Below are positions 24,217 through 32,381 of a stretch of 34,913 bases of DNA, one piece after another. This DNA comes from UBA7398 sp964597305 (GTDB lineage Bacteria; Actinomycetota; Actinomycetes; Nanopelagicales; Nanopelagicaceae). A model generated the notes under the pieces. It had not been told where the DNA came from. It ran no database searches and saw only the letters and a program-made list of their open reading frames with translations. The first letter of the stretch is position 1. Each line of letters starts with the position of its first letter. The stretch spans positions 1 to 34,913 of the forward strand of contig CAZQWU010000012.1 of NCBI GenBank assembly GCA_964597305.1, written 5' to 3'. The translations under genes and the position numbers were made by a program.

Positions 24217-25242
24217 ATGTCTCAAGAAATCTCAGAAATTCAGGTCACACGAAGCCAGATGGTTGAGGTTGCTTCGCGAATCCTTGCCAATGTCGGAACT
24301 CCCCAGGAACGTGCTCATTCCGTTGCTGATTCATTAGTGAAAGCGCAAGAAGTTGGCCATGCATCCCATGGCGTAATTCGACTTGTCGAATATGTCAGCT
24401 TCGTTCAGAAAGGCACAGTAATTGCCGATGCAACACCGCAGGTTGTGGCTGATCGCGGCGCTACTGCAATGATTGATGGCTCGTGGGGTTGGGGTCAGAT
24501 TGCTTGCAAATTTGCCGTGGAATTATTGCGAAAGAAAACGAAGGAACTCGGCACGGCAACAATTACCATTAAAAATGTCAATCACATTGGTCGCCTCGGT
24601 GAATATGTCGAAAATCTTGCCAACGATGGTTTAGTCGCCATGATGTGGTGTAACTCTGATCCATCTGTTGCTGCATTCGGCGGTCGAGAAAGACTTTTCG
24701 GTACTAATCCATTTGCGGCAGCGATTCCCAGTGATGGCGAACCGATGGTGATTGATTTTGCAACCGCGGCGTCAGCTGAAGGAAAATTACGTGTTGCTCG
24801 CGCTAACGGTCAGAAAATTCCATTGGGCATTGTGGTTGATAAAGAGGGTAAAGAAAGTAACGATCCAGAAGCATTTTATGCAGGTGGCGCGCTCCTTCCC
24901 TTCGGAGGCCACAAAGGATATTGCTTGAGTTTGCTCATTGAATTAGTCGGTGGCGCGCTCTCGGGCGGACATCCATCAACAACAGCGCATTACTCGCGCG
25001 GTAATGGAACAGTTCTCACCGCTTACGACCCGGCATTTTTTGCTGGTGCGGAGGAATTTGCTGCTGATATCAAAGAATCAGTAAAGAAAATTAAATCAAC
25101 AACTCCAGTTAATCCTGCTCAACCGGTGCTTTTGCCTGGCGAAGTGGAGCGACAATTCCAAACAAAGAATGCATCGTCAATAACAATTTCTGCAGCAATC
25201 TGGAAACAGATTACTGACCTTGATGCATCGCTAGCGAAGTAG
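24217..25242 (+). CDS. Malate/L-lactate dehydrogenase (LDH2/YlbC-YiaK family)
   Basis: 341 residues of the NAD(P)-dependent LDH2 fold: HASHGVIRLVEYVSF (catalytic His region), IKNVNHIGRLGEYVE, RLFGTNPFAAAIPSD (nucleotide site), VIDFATAASAEGKLRVA and LPFGGHKGYCLSLLIELV. Members reduce or oxidise 2-oxo/2-hydroxyacids such as malate, L-lactate, sulfolactate, ureidoglycolate or diketogulonate. In this cluster it may handle lactate or a diketo sugar acid. GAGGTG lies about 10 bases before the ATG. The gene is divergent from the dehydratase operon and ends 2 bases short of the convergent GntR gene. Confidence 0.9.
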   Translation: MSQEISEIQVTRSQMVEVASRILANVGTPQERAHSVADSLVKAQEVGHASHGVIRLVEYVSFVQKGTVIADATPQVVADRGATAMIDGSWGWGQIACKFAVELLRKKTKELGTATITIKNVNHIGRLGEYVENLANDGLVAMMWCNSDPSVAAFGGRERLFGTNPFAAAIPSDGEPMVIDFATAASAEGKLRVARANGQKIPLGIVVDKEGKESNDPEAFYAGGALLPFGGHKGYCLSLLIELVGGALSGGHPSTTAHYSRGNGTVLTAYDPAFFAGAEEFAADIKESVKKIKSTTPVNPAQPVLLPGEVERQFQTKNASSITISAAIWKQITDLDASLAK

Positions 25243-25258
25243 CGTTATCGCTTCGCTT
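25232..25258. terminator. Bidirectional hairpin over two convergent stop codons
   Basis: AGCGAAG (25233-25239) pairs with CTTCGCT (25251-25257), and an inner AGCG-TTAT-CGCT helix is also possible. The stop codons of both genes (TAG at 25240, TAA at 25247 on the minus strand) lie inside. T-rich sequence (TTTCTTTGTTACTTTT) follows on the plus strand. Confidence 0.6.
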
Positions 25259-25988
25259 TCTTTGTTACTTTTCCGGACGCTTTCTTAGTAGGTTTTTTTG
25301 CGCCTGGTTCGGGGAAATGTTTCGAAACGCGTTCATAACCGCGAAGTACGTGGCCGGTCATTTCTTTTTTAGCGCCGGCAACATCTTTCTTCCGAACTAA
25401 ATTGAGGATTTTGCGATGATCTGGTCCCCAGTTCGGCATCAGGGCTTTATTTACTTTTTCATCTTGTGACCAGGTGTAGACCAAAAAGGCATGGAATTGT
25501 GAACAGAGAACTTCCCATGATCGATAGAGGCGTTCATGATGTGCCGCTGAAAAAAGCCCAGTGTGAAATGCGAGATCGAGTTTTGCAACTTCACGAGGTG
25601 TTCGACCATTTGCTGGAAGGGATTCATACTCTTCCAATATGGCTTCGACTCGATCAAAATCTTCATCAGTAGCATTTTTACATGCCCACTCTAAAGCGAG
25701 TTTTTCTAATTCACCGCGGAGTGAATAAATCTCATCGATGTCATTTCGAGTCCACGATGCAACGCGTGCACCGCGATGGCGTTCAATATGGATAAGGCCT
25801 TCACGCTCTAATCGGAGTAACGCTTCACGAACTGGTCCGCGCGAGACGCCAAGTTGGGCAGCGAGATCATCTTCAGTAAGGCGCGATCCCGGTTCTAATT
25901 CATGGGTGACAATCGCTTCGCGAAGATCATCGGTGACGACGTCGGCTAGGACGCGACGAGTTGCAAGTCCTAAGGATTTCTCTGCCAT
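25245..25988 (-). CDS. GntR-family (FadR/FCD subfamily) transcriptional regulator
   Basis: 247 residues from the ATG at 25988 (MAEKSLGLATRRVLADVV); a longer frame to 26147 runs into the divergent SDR gene and is rejected. The winged helix-turn-helix is at about 15-75, with LTEDDLAAQLGVSRGPVREA. The FCD ligand domain shows metal ligands in LDLAFHTGLF, GPDHRKIL and MTGHVLRGY. It is the likely local regulator of the sugar-acid genes, with a 2-keto-acid or sugar-acid effector. An inverted repeat, ATTG-TAAT-CAAT, in front of its own gene suggests autoregulation. The last 20 or so residues are a Lys/Ala/Thr-rich tail ending TKKASGKVTKKAKR, which is unusual for the family and histone-like. Confidence 0.92.
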   Translation of the reverse strand: MAEKSLGLATRRVLADVVTDDLREAIVTHELEPGSRLTEDDLAAQLGVSRGPVREALLRLEREGLIHIERHRGARVASWTRNDIDEIYSLRGELEKLALEWACKNATDEDFDRVEAILEEYESLPANGRTPREVAKLDLAFHTGLFSAAHHERLYRSWEVLCSQFHAFLVYTWSQDEKVNKALMPNWGPDHRKILNLVRKKDVAGAKKEMTGHVLRGYERVSKHFPEPGAKKPTKKASGKVTKKAKR

Positions 25989-25998
25989 AGTATCGTCG

Positions 25999-26010
25999 AT
26001 TGTAATCAAT
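25999..26010. promoter_or_regulatory. Inverted repeat between gntR and the divergent SDR gene
   Basis: ATTG-TAAT-CAAT is a perfect 4-base-arm palindrome around TAAT, in the 56-base gap between divergent start codons. It resembles the other candidate operators (TTGT start and CAAT end). On the minus strand ATTACAAT could also act as a -10 for gntR. Confidence 0.45.
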
Positions 26011-26044
26011 AGACGCCGTGAGGGAAAGCCGAGGGTGCGAGAAA

Positions 26045-26788
26045 ATGACTGATTCACGCTCAATTTCAGGCCACCATATTTATGTTTCAGGTGCCGGAAG
26101 TGGAATTGGTCGCGCCATTGCATTAGATCTTGCAGCCCGAGGCGCACACATATCTGCAGTCGATATCAACGCATCATCACTTGAATCACTTCACAGTCCA
26201 ACACTCAAGCCTGTTGTCGCTGATTTCACTGATGAACAATCAATTATCACTTCTGTTTCAAATGCTGAAAATAATTTTGGGCCGTTACATGCAGTTGTTA
26301 ATTGCGTGGGCATTCTCGGCAAAAATGGCATGAAGATTGCAGAACTAGATATCGCAGATTTTGATTATGTATACCAAGTCAATCTTCGTAGCGCAGTTAT
26401 CCTTACCAAGACCGTTATTGCAGGAATGGCCGAACGAAAATATGGACGAATCTTGCATCTAGCAAGTATCAGCGGAAAAGAAGGTAATCAATTTCTCGTT
26501 GCTTACTCAGCGACAAAAGCTGGGCTAATTGGCATGGTGAAATCTGTCGGAAAAGAGTATGCAGATTCTGGCGTCACTATTAACGCGATGGCGCCCGCAC
26601 TTATCGAATCTCCGATGTCGGCCAGTTTTTCAGAGAGTCAGATGGCGCTTTTAAAATCTAAAATTCCAATGGGTCGGTTAGGTACTCCGAATGAGGTTGC
26701 AGATTTAGCAGCGTGGATAGTGTCACCAGCATGCAGTTTTACTACCGGATTTACTTTTGATCTTTCCGGTGGTCGCGCTACGTATTAA
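26045..26788 (+). CDS. SDR-family oxidoreductase (FabG-like)
   Basis: 247 residues from the ATG at 26045 with GAGG upstream; an earlier ATG at 26018 lies close to the gntR promoter and has no ribosome site. The nucleotide loop is VSGAGSGIGRAIALD and the VDI acidic end points to NAD. NCVGILG stands in the NNAG position. Catalytic Ser lies in LHLASISGKEG and Tyr/Lys in YSATK. The C-terminal FDLSGGRATY is normal. It is divergent from gntR and convergent with the SDR at 26798. In context it would oxidise a sugar or 2-keto-3-deoxy-sugar acid. A dedicated substrate is not recognisable. Confidence 0.88.
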   Translation: MTDSRSISGHHIYVSGAGSGIGRAIALDLAARGAHISAVDINASSLESLHSPTLKPVVADFTDEQSIITSVSNAENNFGPLHAVVNCVGILGKNGMKIAELDIADFDYVYQVNLRSAVILTKTVIAGMAERKYGRILHLASISGKEGNQFLVAYSATKAGLIGMVKSVGKEYADSGVTINAMAPALIESPMSASFSESQMALLKSKIPMGRLGTPNEVADLAAWIVSPACSFTTGFTFDLSGGRATY

Positions 26789-26800
26789 ACGTATCGTTTA
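26786..26800. terminator. Short hairpin joining two convergent stop codons
   Basis: TAAACG-TAT-CGTTTA: each arm carries the stop codon of one of the two convergent SDR genes. The stem is only 6 pairs and no T-run follows, so a terminator role is weak. Confidence 0.3.
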
Positions 26801-27610
26801 GTAGTGACCTAAATTTCCGCCAGCGTTGAAGGAGAGATTTCCGCCGTCAACAGGCAAGATCACGCCGGTCACCATTGATGCTGCATCGCTTGCTAAATAA
26901 TGAACGGCATTGGCAATATCTTCTGGTTCAGCAACGCGACCCAATGGAATTCCTTGGAGTAAACGGTTCATCAATATCTGTGCTTTTTCGCCCTCAGTTT
27001 CAACCCATTTGCGCCAGCCTGGTGTGTTCACCGAACATGGTTGGATTGCGTTGACGCGAATCTTTGCGGTTGCCCATTCAATGGCAAGTTCGCGAGTCAT
27101 TTGAATAACGCCACCTTTTGCAACGCTATAGGCAAAATTTCCGCGGCCAATTGCAGAACTTCCTGCAATGGAAGCAATATTGACGACGGCTGCAGGCTTT
27201 TTTGCTGCAAGAACAAGTTTTGAAAATTCACGAGCATTCATAAAGTAACCAGTGAGTGATGTCGCCATGACGCGTTCCCACTCTGCATTCGACGTATCTT
27301 GCGGTGGAGTATGAATTCCCGCCGCAGCGTTATTTACCAAAATATCGGGAACACCGAGATCGCGTTTGATCGATTGATAGAGAGCAACGACATCTGATTC
27401 CACGCTGGAGTTACTGATGTAAGTCGTCGCATTGACGCCTTGTGCAGTGAGTTCACCTTTCAAGCGATCGAGCGCTGATTGATCGATATCAGTCAGTGCT
27501 AGTTTCGCTCCTGCGCCACCGAGTTGGCGAGCAGTCGCTGAACCAATTCCGCCACCAGCACCTGTGATGACAATTGTCTTTCCGGTGAGATCAAAAACAG
27601 ATACTGACAT
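26798..27610 (-). CDS. SDR-family oxidoreductase (gluconate-5-dehydrogenase-like)
   Basis: 270 residues. ITGAGGGIGSATARQL, acidic TDID loop (NAD type), NNAAAGIH, catalytic Ser in VNIASIAGSSAI, YSVAK (Tyr-x3-Lys) and PVDGGNLSFNAGG near the end. It is the last gene of the D-2-hydroxyacid-dehydrogenase/lipoyl/E1 operon, 18 bases behind the E1-beta gene, so its product or substrate probably links to the E1 reaction. The nearest family guess is a polyol or aldonate dehydrogenase. Specificity is not readable. Confidence 0.88.
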   Translation of the reverse strand: MSVSVFDLTGKTIVITGAGGGIGSATARQLGGAGAKLALTDIDQSALDRLKGELTAQGVNATTYISNSSVESDVVALYQSIKRDLGVPDILVNNAAAGIHTPPQDTSNAEWERVMATSLTGYFMNAREFSKLVLAAKKPAAVVNIASIAGSSAIGRGNFAYSVAKGGVIQMTRELAIEWATAKIRVNAIQPCSVNTPGWRKWVETEGEKAQILMNRLLQGIPLGRVAEPEDIANAVHYLASDAASMVTGVILPVDGGNLSFNAGGNLGHY

Positions 27611-27628
27611 GGCTTTCTCCTCTATGAA

Positions 27629-28621
27629 TTAGTAACTCATCACTTTCTTTACAGCATCAATAAGACTTTGAACTGATGGGATTGCCGCATCGCTCATCTT
27701 CGGGTTCGCACTAATAGGAGCGCGAGCACCACCAACGCGAACGATGGGTCCCTTAAGTGATTTAAAGTTCTGTTCGGTTGCTGTCGCAGCAATTTCTGCT
27801 GTTATGGATGCAAACATTGGCGCTTCATCAGCGACAACAATACGGCCGTATTTTTGTACTGCCGCGTTAATCGCATCGGTATCTAGTGGATACAGCGTGC
27901 GAAGATCAATCACTTCAACGTCAGTGCCACTCTTCTCAAGTTCTTGCGCTGCTTTTAGCGCAGTAACTGTGGTGTAGCCGTAAGTAATAATGGCGCAATC
28001 TTTTCCACTGCGAATTGAGTTCGCTTTTCCGAATGGAATTAATTTATTCTCGGGATCGATTTCACCACGAACACCAGAGAGCTTCTTATGCATGAGGAAG
28101 ACAACAGGATCTGGTGTACGAAGGGCAGTTTTGATCAGACCTTTGACATCCCATGGTCGCGAAGGAACTGCCAAGGAAAGGCCAGCGGTGTGAGCAAATA
28201 ACGATTCCAACGCGTTGGAGTGGTGCGCGCCGCCGAGGGCCACACCTGACGTTGCGCGAATAACTAGTGGAACTGGTTGACCAAACATAAATCGGATTTT
28301 TGCTGCTTGGTTAATGATTTCGTCCATCGCACCAAGTGAAAAGTCGATGAAGTTCAAATCAACAATGGGATGGCAGCCATACATCGCTGCGCCCATTCCA
28401 CCAGCAACCATCGCGGCTTCTGAGATCGGAGCATCTTTGACACGATTTTCGCCGAATTCTTGAGCAATTCCTTTTACTTGTGCGAAGTGGCCACCGCGTT
28501 CAATGAGATCGGTGCCAATAATAAAAATACCTTCATTGGTACTCATCTCCTCGCGAACGCCTTGTTGAAAGGCTTCGGAGTACGACGGATTAGCGGTACG
28601 TGCTGCGGTATCGGTAGACAT
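27629..28621 (-). CDS. 2-oxoacid/acetoin dehydrogenase E1 beta subunit
   Basis: 330 residues, the normal size for E1-beta. The pyrimidine-domain ThDP contacts are in DAPISEAAMVAGGMGAAMYG, followed by PIVDLNFIDFSLGAMDEI and GGAHHSNALESLFAHTAGL (substrate-channel region) in place of the common HSQS form. The C-terminal transketolase-C domain has VEVIDLRTLYPLD. It pairs with the E1-alpha gene upstream, with which it shares a base (TAATG). Acetoin dehydrogenase beta, pyruvate and branched-chain 2-oxoacid E1 are all possible; the operon has no E2 acyltransferase or E3. Confidence 0.9.
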   Translation of the reverse strand: MSTDTAARTANPSYSEAFQQGVREEMSTNEGIFIIGTDLIERGGHFAQVKGIAQEFGENRVKDAPISEAAMVAGGMGAAMYGCHPIVDLNFIDFSLGAMDEIINQAAKIRFMFGQPVPLVIRATSGVALGGAHHSNALESLFAHTAGLSLAVPSRPWDVKGLIKTALRTPDPVVFLMHKKLSGVRGEIDPENKLIPFGKANSIRSGKDCAIITYGYTTVTALKAAQELEKSGTDVEVIDLRTLYPLDTDAINAAVQKYGRIVVADEAPMFASITAEIAATATEQNFKSLKGPIVRVGGARAPISANPKMSDAAIPSVQSLIDAVKKVMSY

Positions 28622-29604
28622 TATTTGCCAACCCCCAATAGTCCCGAATCAACATCAACCATGATCGATGCCGGATCCGGTTCTGGTGAACTTTCGGCGA
28701 AGGCAACTGCTTCGTCGATTTCCTTTGTGACATCTGCTTTCATTGCTTCAAAATCTGCGGCCGAGATAACGCCTTCGGCGATCAAATGTGAGCTAAAGCC
28801 ATCAATGGGATCGCGGTTTTGTCGCCAATCAGCAATTTCATCTTGCGTGCGATATTGACCTTTTTCACCCACGTTATGTCCGTAATAGCGATAGGTCAAT
28901 GCATTAATAAATGTTGGGCCTTCGCCTTTGAGCGCACGATCGCGCGCTTCGCTGACATATTTATTAACTTCCAAAATATCCATGCCGTTGATGGTGAATG
29001 AAGGAAGTCCAAATCCGGATGCGCGTTTGGCAAGATCTTTTCCGCCGGTCACGCGATCAACAAATGTTTCTACTGCGTATTGATTGTTATCAACAACAAT
29101 AATGTAAGGAAGTTTGTAAATAACTGCCATATTGATGGCTTCCCATGTGCGACCGGTATTCATACCGCCGTCGCCCACAAAGCCCACCGAAACTTTTTTA
29201 TGGCCCAGTTGTTTAATGCCAAGCGCCGCGCCCATTCCAATTCCCACGCCTGCGCCAACAATTCCGTTTCCGCCAAAATGGCCACGGTGAAAATCGCCAA
29301 GGTGCATCGATCCGCCGCGACCGCGTGAACAACCAGTTGCTTTCGTAAAGAGCTCTGCCATAACTTCTTTTGCAGTAAACCCTTTAGCAAGAGTGTGATG
29401 ATGAGAGCGATGAGTTGTTGCAATGACATCATCTGGCGCGAGCGCCGACATTGCGCCAACTGCAACTGCCTCTTGGCCGGAGGAGTTGTGCATACCGCCA
29501 GGAACTTTTCCACGAAGTGTTAATTTGTCTGCGGTCTCTTCAAAGGTACGAATCACCAACATTTGGCGAAGCGAATTAATAAGCCATTCTTTGCTGTGCG
29601 ACAT
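28621..29604 (-). CDS. 2-oxoacid/acetoin dehydrogenase E1 alpha subunit
   Basis: 327 residues, the compact acetoin-dehydrogenase size. GGSMHLGDFHRGHFGGNGIV and the ThDP-Mg motif beginning VGDGGMNTGRTWEAINMAV and ending in DNNQYAV are intact. HRSHHHTLAKG holds the active-site His region. GHNVGEKGQYRT replaces the phosphorylation loop of mammalian E1. It would decarboxylate a 2-oxoacid (or cleave an acyloin) and transfer the acyl group to lipoyl-lysine on the adjacent free lipoyl protein. It shares a base with both neighbours (TAATG), which suggests fixed stoichiometry. Confidence 0.92.
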   Translation of the reverse strand: MSHSKEWLINSLRQMLVIRTFEETADKLTLRGKVPGGMHNSSGQEAVAVGAMSALAPDDVIATTHRSHHHTLAKGFTAKEVMAELFTKATGCSRGRGGSMHLGDFHRGHFGGNGIVGAGVGIGMGAALGIKQLGHKKVSVGFVGDGGMNTGRTWEAINMAVIYKLPYIIVVDNNQYAVETFVDRVTGGKDLAKRASGFGLPSFTINGMDILEVNKYVSEARDRALKGEGPTFINALTYRYYGHNVGEKGQYRTQDEIADWRQNRDPIDGFSSHLIAEGVISAADFEAMKADVTKEIDEAVAFAESSPEPDPASIMVDVDSGLLGVGK

Positions 29605-29852
29605 TATTCGCTCTCCCCTGCACCCAGAACTACGGTGATGGTATTTCCCGCTGGCACTTCATCGTTAGGTGCGTATCGATGTTGCCCAAGCGTTCCGGAT
29701 GTTTCAGCGTTGATCTCCATGGTCGTCTTATCAGTTTCGATAACAGCAATGACATCGCCCGCATTTACTTGGTCGCCTGGATTTTTCTGCCACTCAAGGA
29801 GTACTGCGTTATCCATTGCCATTCCTAGCGCTGGAACGAATATCTCTTCCAT
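29604..29852 (-). CDS. Free-standing lipoyl-domain protein
   Basis: 82 residues: one complete lipoyl/biotinyl domain and nothing else. The beta-turn ETDKTTMEI carries the modification Lys42, and the lipoyl-type context (DKTT) favours lipoylation over biotin (which uses MKM). It lacks the E3-binding and acyltransferase domains of an E2. Its stop overlaps the E1-alpha start by one base. It is probably the acyl carrier for this E1, with acyl transfer and reoxidation done by an E2/E3 elsewhere or by an unknown route. GAGGCG lies about 9 bases before the ATG. Confidence 0.88.
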   Translation of the reverse strand: MEEIFVPALGMAMDNAVLLEWQKNPGDQVNAGDVIAVIETDKTTMEINAETSGTLGQHRYAPNDEVPAGNTITVVLGAGESE

Positions 29853-29907
29853 GTTTCGCTCGCCTCTTTCTCGTGTTTCCGGTTAGGTGGTTGGGAATTC
29901 TCGTGTA

Positions 29908-30870
29908 CTAAAAAGGTCCTACGGCAAATTTTCCATTGAGCTGTTGACTTCCATTAATGAAGTTGCAGACATCAGAGATTCCCCACTCCATTAATCGTGG
30001 CCCTGCGCTCTGGGAATACCAGGCAATATGCGGAGTCAAAATAATGTTTGGCGCTTTACGTAACGGAGAATCTGCTGCCAATGGCTCATTTTCAAAAACA
30101 TCAAGACCTGCGCCATCGAGAGTGCCATTAACGAGCGCGTCGTATAACGCTTGTTCGTCAACTAAACCACCACGCGAGACGTTAACTAAAATTCCGCTCT
30201 TCGGCATGAGGCCAATTTCCCGAGCGCCAATCATGTGATGAGTGGCGGGCATATACGGTGCATGCAAAGTAATAATTTCAGATTGCGTAAGAAGGTCATC
30301 GAGATTTTTCACCATGGTGCAGCCAGGAATTTGATCTGTTACTGCAGGATCAAAACCCACAATGTTTTTGAAAATTGGTCGAGCTTTCTCAATCAGTGAG
30401 CGACCAATGCGGCCACATCCAACAACGCCAAGGGTGATGTCTTGCAACGACGTAATTCGTGCAATCTTTGGCGCGGGCGTCCATTCGCCACTTTTGACAC
30501 TGGCATCGCCTTGTGGCAAACCGCGTGCTAACGACATGATCATGGCGAGCGCGTGATTGGCTACTTCATTAAATGCATAGGTTGGTTGAAAGATGACTGG
30601 CATTTTTAATTCAGCGGCCGCAACGAGATCAATACTGTCGAGGCCAACACCGAGGCGACTAATGGCGCGAATTGAGCTGGGGAAATGGCGAATTTTTTCG
30701 GCAGTCATTTTGTGGAGCGAGACAACAATGGCATCGCAGCCTTGCGTACCGCTGACGATTTGTTCGACGGTATCGGTATCTATTTCAACGTAATCAAATT
30801 TATATTTTTTTGATAGCTCTTCTACCCAGGTGGTATTGGCTACCGTCCCTCGACCAAACGCTAATTTCAC
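29908..30870 (-). CDS. D-2-hydroxyacid dehydrogenase (NAD, PGDH/CtBP-like)
   Basis: 320 residues from a GTG at 30870. SRLGVGLDSIDLVAA, the nucleotide motif GVVGCGRIGRSL, catalytic Arg in LVNVSRGGLVDE, Glu in LDVFENEPLA and His in LTPHIAWYS are all present. It interconverts a D-2-hydroxyacid and a 2-oxoacid. It is the first gene of the operon HADH - lipoyl - E1alpha - E1beta - SDR (gap of 55 bases to the lipoyl gene). A plausible role is to make the 2-oxoacid that the E1 uses. The Shine-Dalgarno is G-rich but weak. The promoter is shared with the divergent FAH gene. Confidence 0.9.
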   Translation of the reverse strand: MKLAFGRGTVANTTWVEELSKKYKFDYVEIDTDTVEQIVSGTQGCDAIVVSLHKMTAEKIRHFPSSIRAISRLGVGLDSIDLVAAAELKMPVIFQPTYAFNEVANHALAMIMSLARGLPQGDASVKSGEWTPAPKIARITSLQDITLGVVGCGRIGRSLIEKARPIFKNIVGFDPAVTDQIPGCTMVKNLDDLLTQSEIITLHAPYMPATHHMIGAREIGLMPKSGILVNVSRGGLVDEQALYDALVNGTLDGAGLDVFENEPLAADSPLRKAPNIILTPHIAWYSQSAGPRLMEWGISDVCNFINGSQQLNGKFAVGPF

Positions 30871-30895
30871 TGAGCCCCCGGATCTCTTGAAGGTT

Positions 30896-30908
30896 TACTG
30901 TATACAAT
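30896..30908. promoter_or_regulatory. Shared operator/promoter between the HADH and FAH operons
   Basis: TACTGTATACAAT occurs here on the plus strand and, identically, in reverse at 18680-18692 before the E1/PPDK operon. Its core CTGT-AT-ACAA fits FadR-type GntR operators. Its TG-TATACA also makes an extended -10 for the FAH operon, which would start transcription about 45 bases before the ATG at 30960. Confidence 0.55.
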
Positions 30909-30959
30909 TAACTGATAAGAGTATAGGGTGGACGCAAAGAAATTCAGAGGGGTTAAATC

Positions 30960-31613
30960 ATGGGCTTACCACTAAACATGCCAGGCAAAGTGATCGCGAT
31001 CGGTCTCAACTATAAAGACCACGCAGCAGAAGCAAATGTTCCACTTCCCGAGCGACCAGTGATCTTCACTAAATGGAATACCTCTCTTATCGGACCGGAA
31101 GAGCCGATCATTATTCACAAAGGCGTCACACAGATCGACTGGGAGGCCGAGCTCGCTGTTGTTATCGGTAAGCGCGCATCACATGTCTCTGAAGCCGATG
31201 CGTTGAATTACGTTTCCGGTTTAACTTGTATGAACGATGTCACTGATCGTGAAGCGCAGAGTAAAGATGGTCAATGGGTACGCAGTAAGTCCTATGACAC
31301 CTACGGCCCAATTGGCCCACGCGTTGTTTCACTCGCGGAGATCGGCGACCCACACAATTTGAAGATTGAAGCTCGCCTTAATGGCAAGACCGTGCAATCA
31401 AGTAATACCAGCAATCTTATTTTCTCAATTCCCTTCTTAATTTCCTACATCAGCGCACGGTGCACATTAGAAGTTGGCGATGTCATCACCACGGGTACGC
31501 CACATGGCGTTGGTGCATTTAGTAAGCCACCAGTCTTTATGAAAGATGGCGATGTCATCGAAATCGAGATTGAAAAAATTGGTGTGCTACGCAATACCGT
31601 AAAGGCTGAATAA
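30960..31613 (+). CDS. Fumarylacetoacetate-hydrolase family protein, candidate 2,4-diketo-3-deoxy-aldonate hydrolase
   Basis: 217 residues, the short FAH form. KVIAIGLNYKDHAAEAN, FTKWNTSLIGPEEPI, the metal-ligand region DWEAELAVVIG (Glu pair), MNDVTDREAQ (Asp) and TGTPHGVGAF are as in FAHD1 and LRA6/FucH-type hydrolases. AGAGGGG lies 8 bases before the ATG. In the diketo-hydrolase route for L-fucose/L-rhamnose this family cleaves 2,4-diketo-3-deoxy-aldonate to pyruvate and L-lactate. The next gene, an SDR resembling 2-keto-3-deoxy-fuconate dehydrogenase, supports this. Oxaloacetate decarboxylase or acylpyruvate hydrolase are the alternatives. Confidence 0.87.
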   Translation: MGLPLNMPGKVIAIGLNYKDHAAEANVPLPERPVIFTKWNTSLIGPEEPIIIHKGVTQIDWEAELAVVIGKRASHVSEADALNYVSGLTCMNDVTDREAQSKDGQWVRSKSYDTYGPIGPRVVSLAEIGDPHNLKIEARLNGKTVQSSNTSNLIFSIPFLISYISARCTLEVGDVITTGTPHGVGAFSKPPVFMKDGDVIEIEIEKIGVLRNTVKAE

Positions 31614-32381
31614 GTGTCCTTTCCGGGATCTGCAAAACGCCTCTGCCTTTTAACTGGCGGAGCCAATGGCATTGGACTTGCTACCGCAAAGAACCTTGCC
31701 GAAAAGAATTACGATCTCATCCTGATTGATAAGGATGCATCAAATCTCGCGTTAGCCAAAGAGAGCGTCTCTGCTTTGGGCGCACGGGTTGAGGTCTACC
31801 CGATGGACCTCTCTGATCCCGTTGCGACCGAAGCTAAAGTCAGAGAGATTGTGGCTAGCGCGGAGATCGATGCCTTAGTAAATAACGCTGGTATTGGCTT
31901 TGCACGCACCGTTGAAGAGACGACATTGGAAGAATGGAATCTCACCTTTGCCGTCAACATCACGGCGATGTACATCATGTGCAAAGTTATTGTTCCGCAG
32001 ATGCTCAAGCGTGGCGTTGGTGAAATTGTTAATACTGCATCAGCGGGTGCGCTGGTTGGCTTAAAAAATCGCGTCGCGTATTGCGCATCAAAAGCTGCGG
32101 TGGTGGGTTTAACGCGCTGTTTAGCAGCAGATCATGCAGCCCAAGGTTTACGAGTGAATGCCATAGCTCCAGGAACTGTTGATTCAACCTGGATTGGTCG
32201 CATTCTTGCCGATGATCCAGATCCGGTTGCACGTCGAAAAATGATGGAAGCGCGGCAACTCGATGGAAAGATGGGAACGCCAGAAGAAGTTGCTCACGGA
32301 ATTGCATTCCTCTTAAGTCCAGAAGCGCGATTTGTTAACGGAAGCGTCTTTAGTATGGATGCAGGGTTAACGGCAGTTTGA
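31614..32381 (+). CDS. SDR, 2-keto-3-deoxy-L-fuconate 4-dehydrogenase-like
   Basis: 255 residues from a GTG directly after the FAH stop. LLTGGANGIGLATAKNLAEK, acidic IDKD loop (NAD), NNAGIGFARTVEE, catalytic Ser in NTASAGALVG, YCASK, and a C-terminal APGTVDSTWIGRIL followed by KMGTPEEVAHGIAFLL. The APGTVDSTW pattern with an RRKMMEARQ helix is like 2-keto-3-deoxy-L-fuconate dehydrogenases and their animal relative DHRS6. It would oxidise the C4 hydroxyl of a 2-keto-3-deoxy-aldonate to give the 2,4-diketo substrate of the neighbouring hydrolase. The assignment is by resemblance plus context. Confidence 0.82.
   Translation: MSFPGSAKRLCLLTGGANGIGLATAKNLAEKNYDLILIDKDASNLALAKESVSALGARVEVYPMDLSDPVATEAKVREIVASAEIDALVNNAGIGFARTVEETTLEEWNLTFAVNITAMYIMCKVIVPQMLKRGVGEIVNTASAGALVGLKNRVAYCASKAAVVGLTRCLAADHAAQGLRVNAIAPGTVDSTWIGRILADDPDPVARRKMMEARQLDGKMGTPEEVAHGIAFLLSPEARFVNGSVFSMDAGLTAV

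Noticed and set aside
25989..26147. N-terminal extension of the GntR regulator
   Set aside because: It runs across the promoter gap and into the divergent SDR gene; the ATG at 25988 begins a normal GntR protein.
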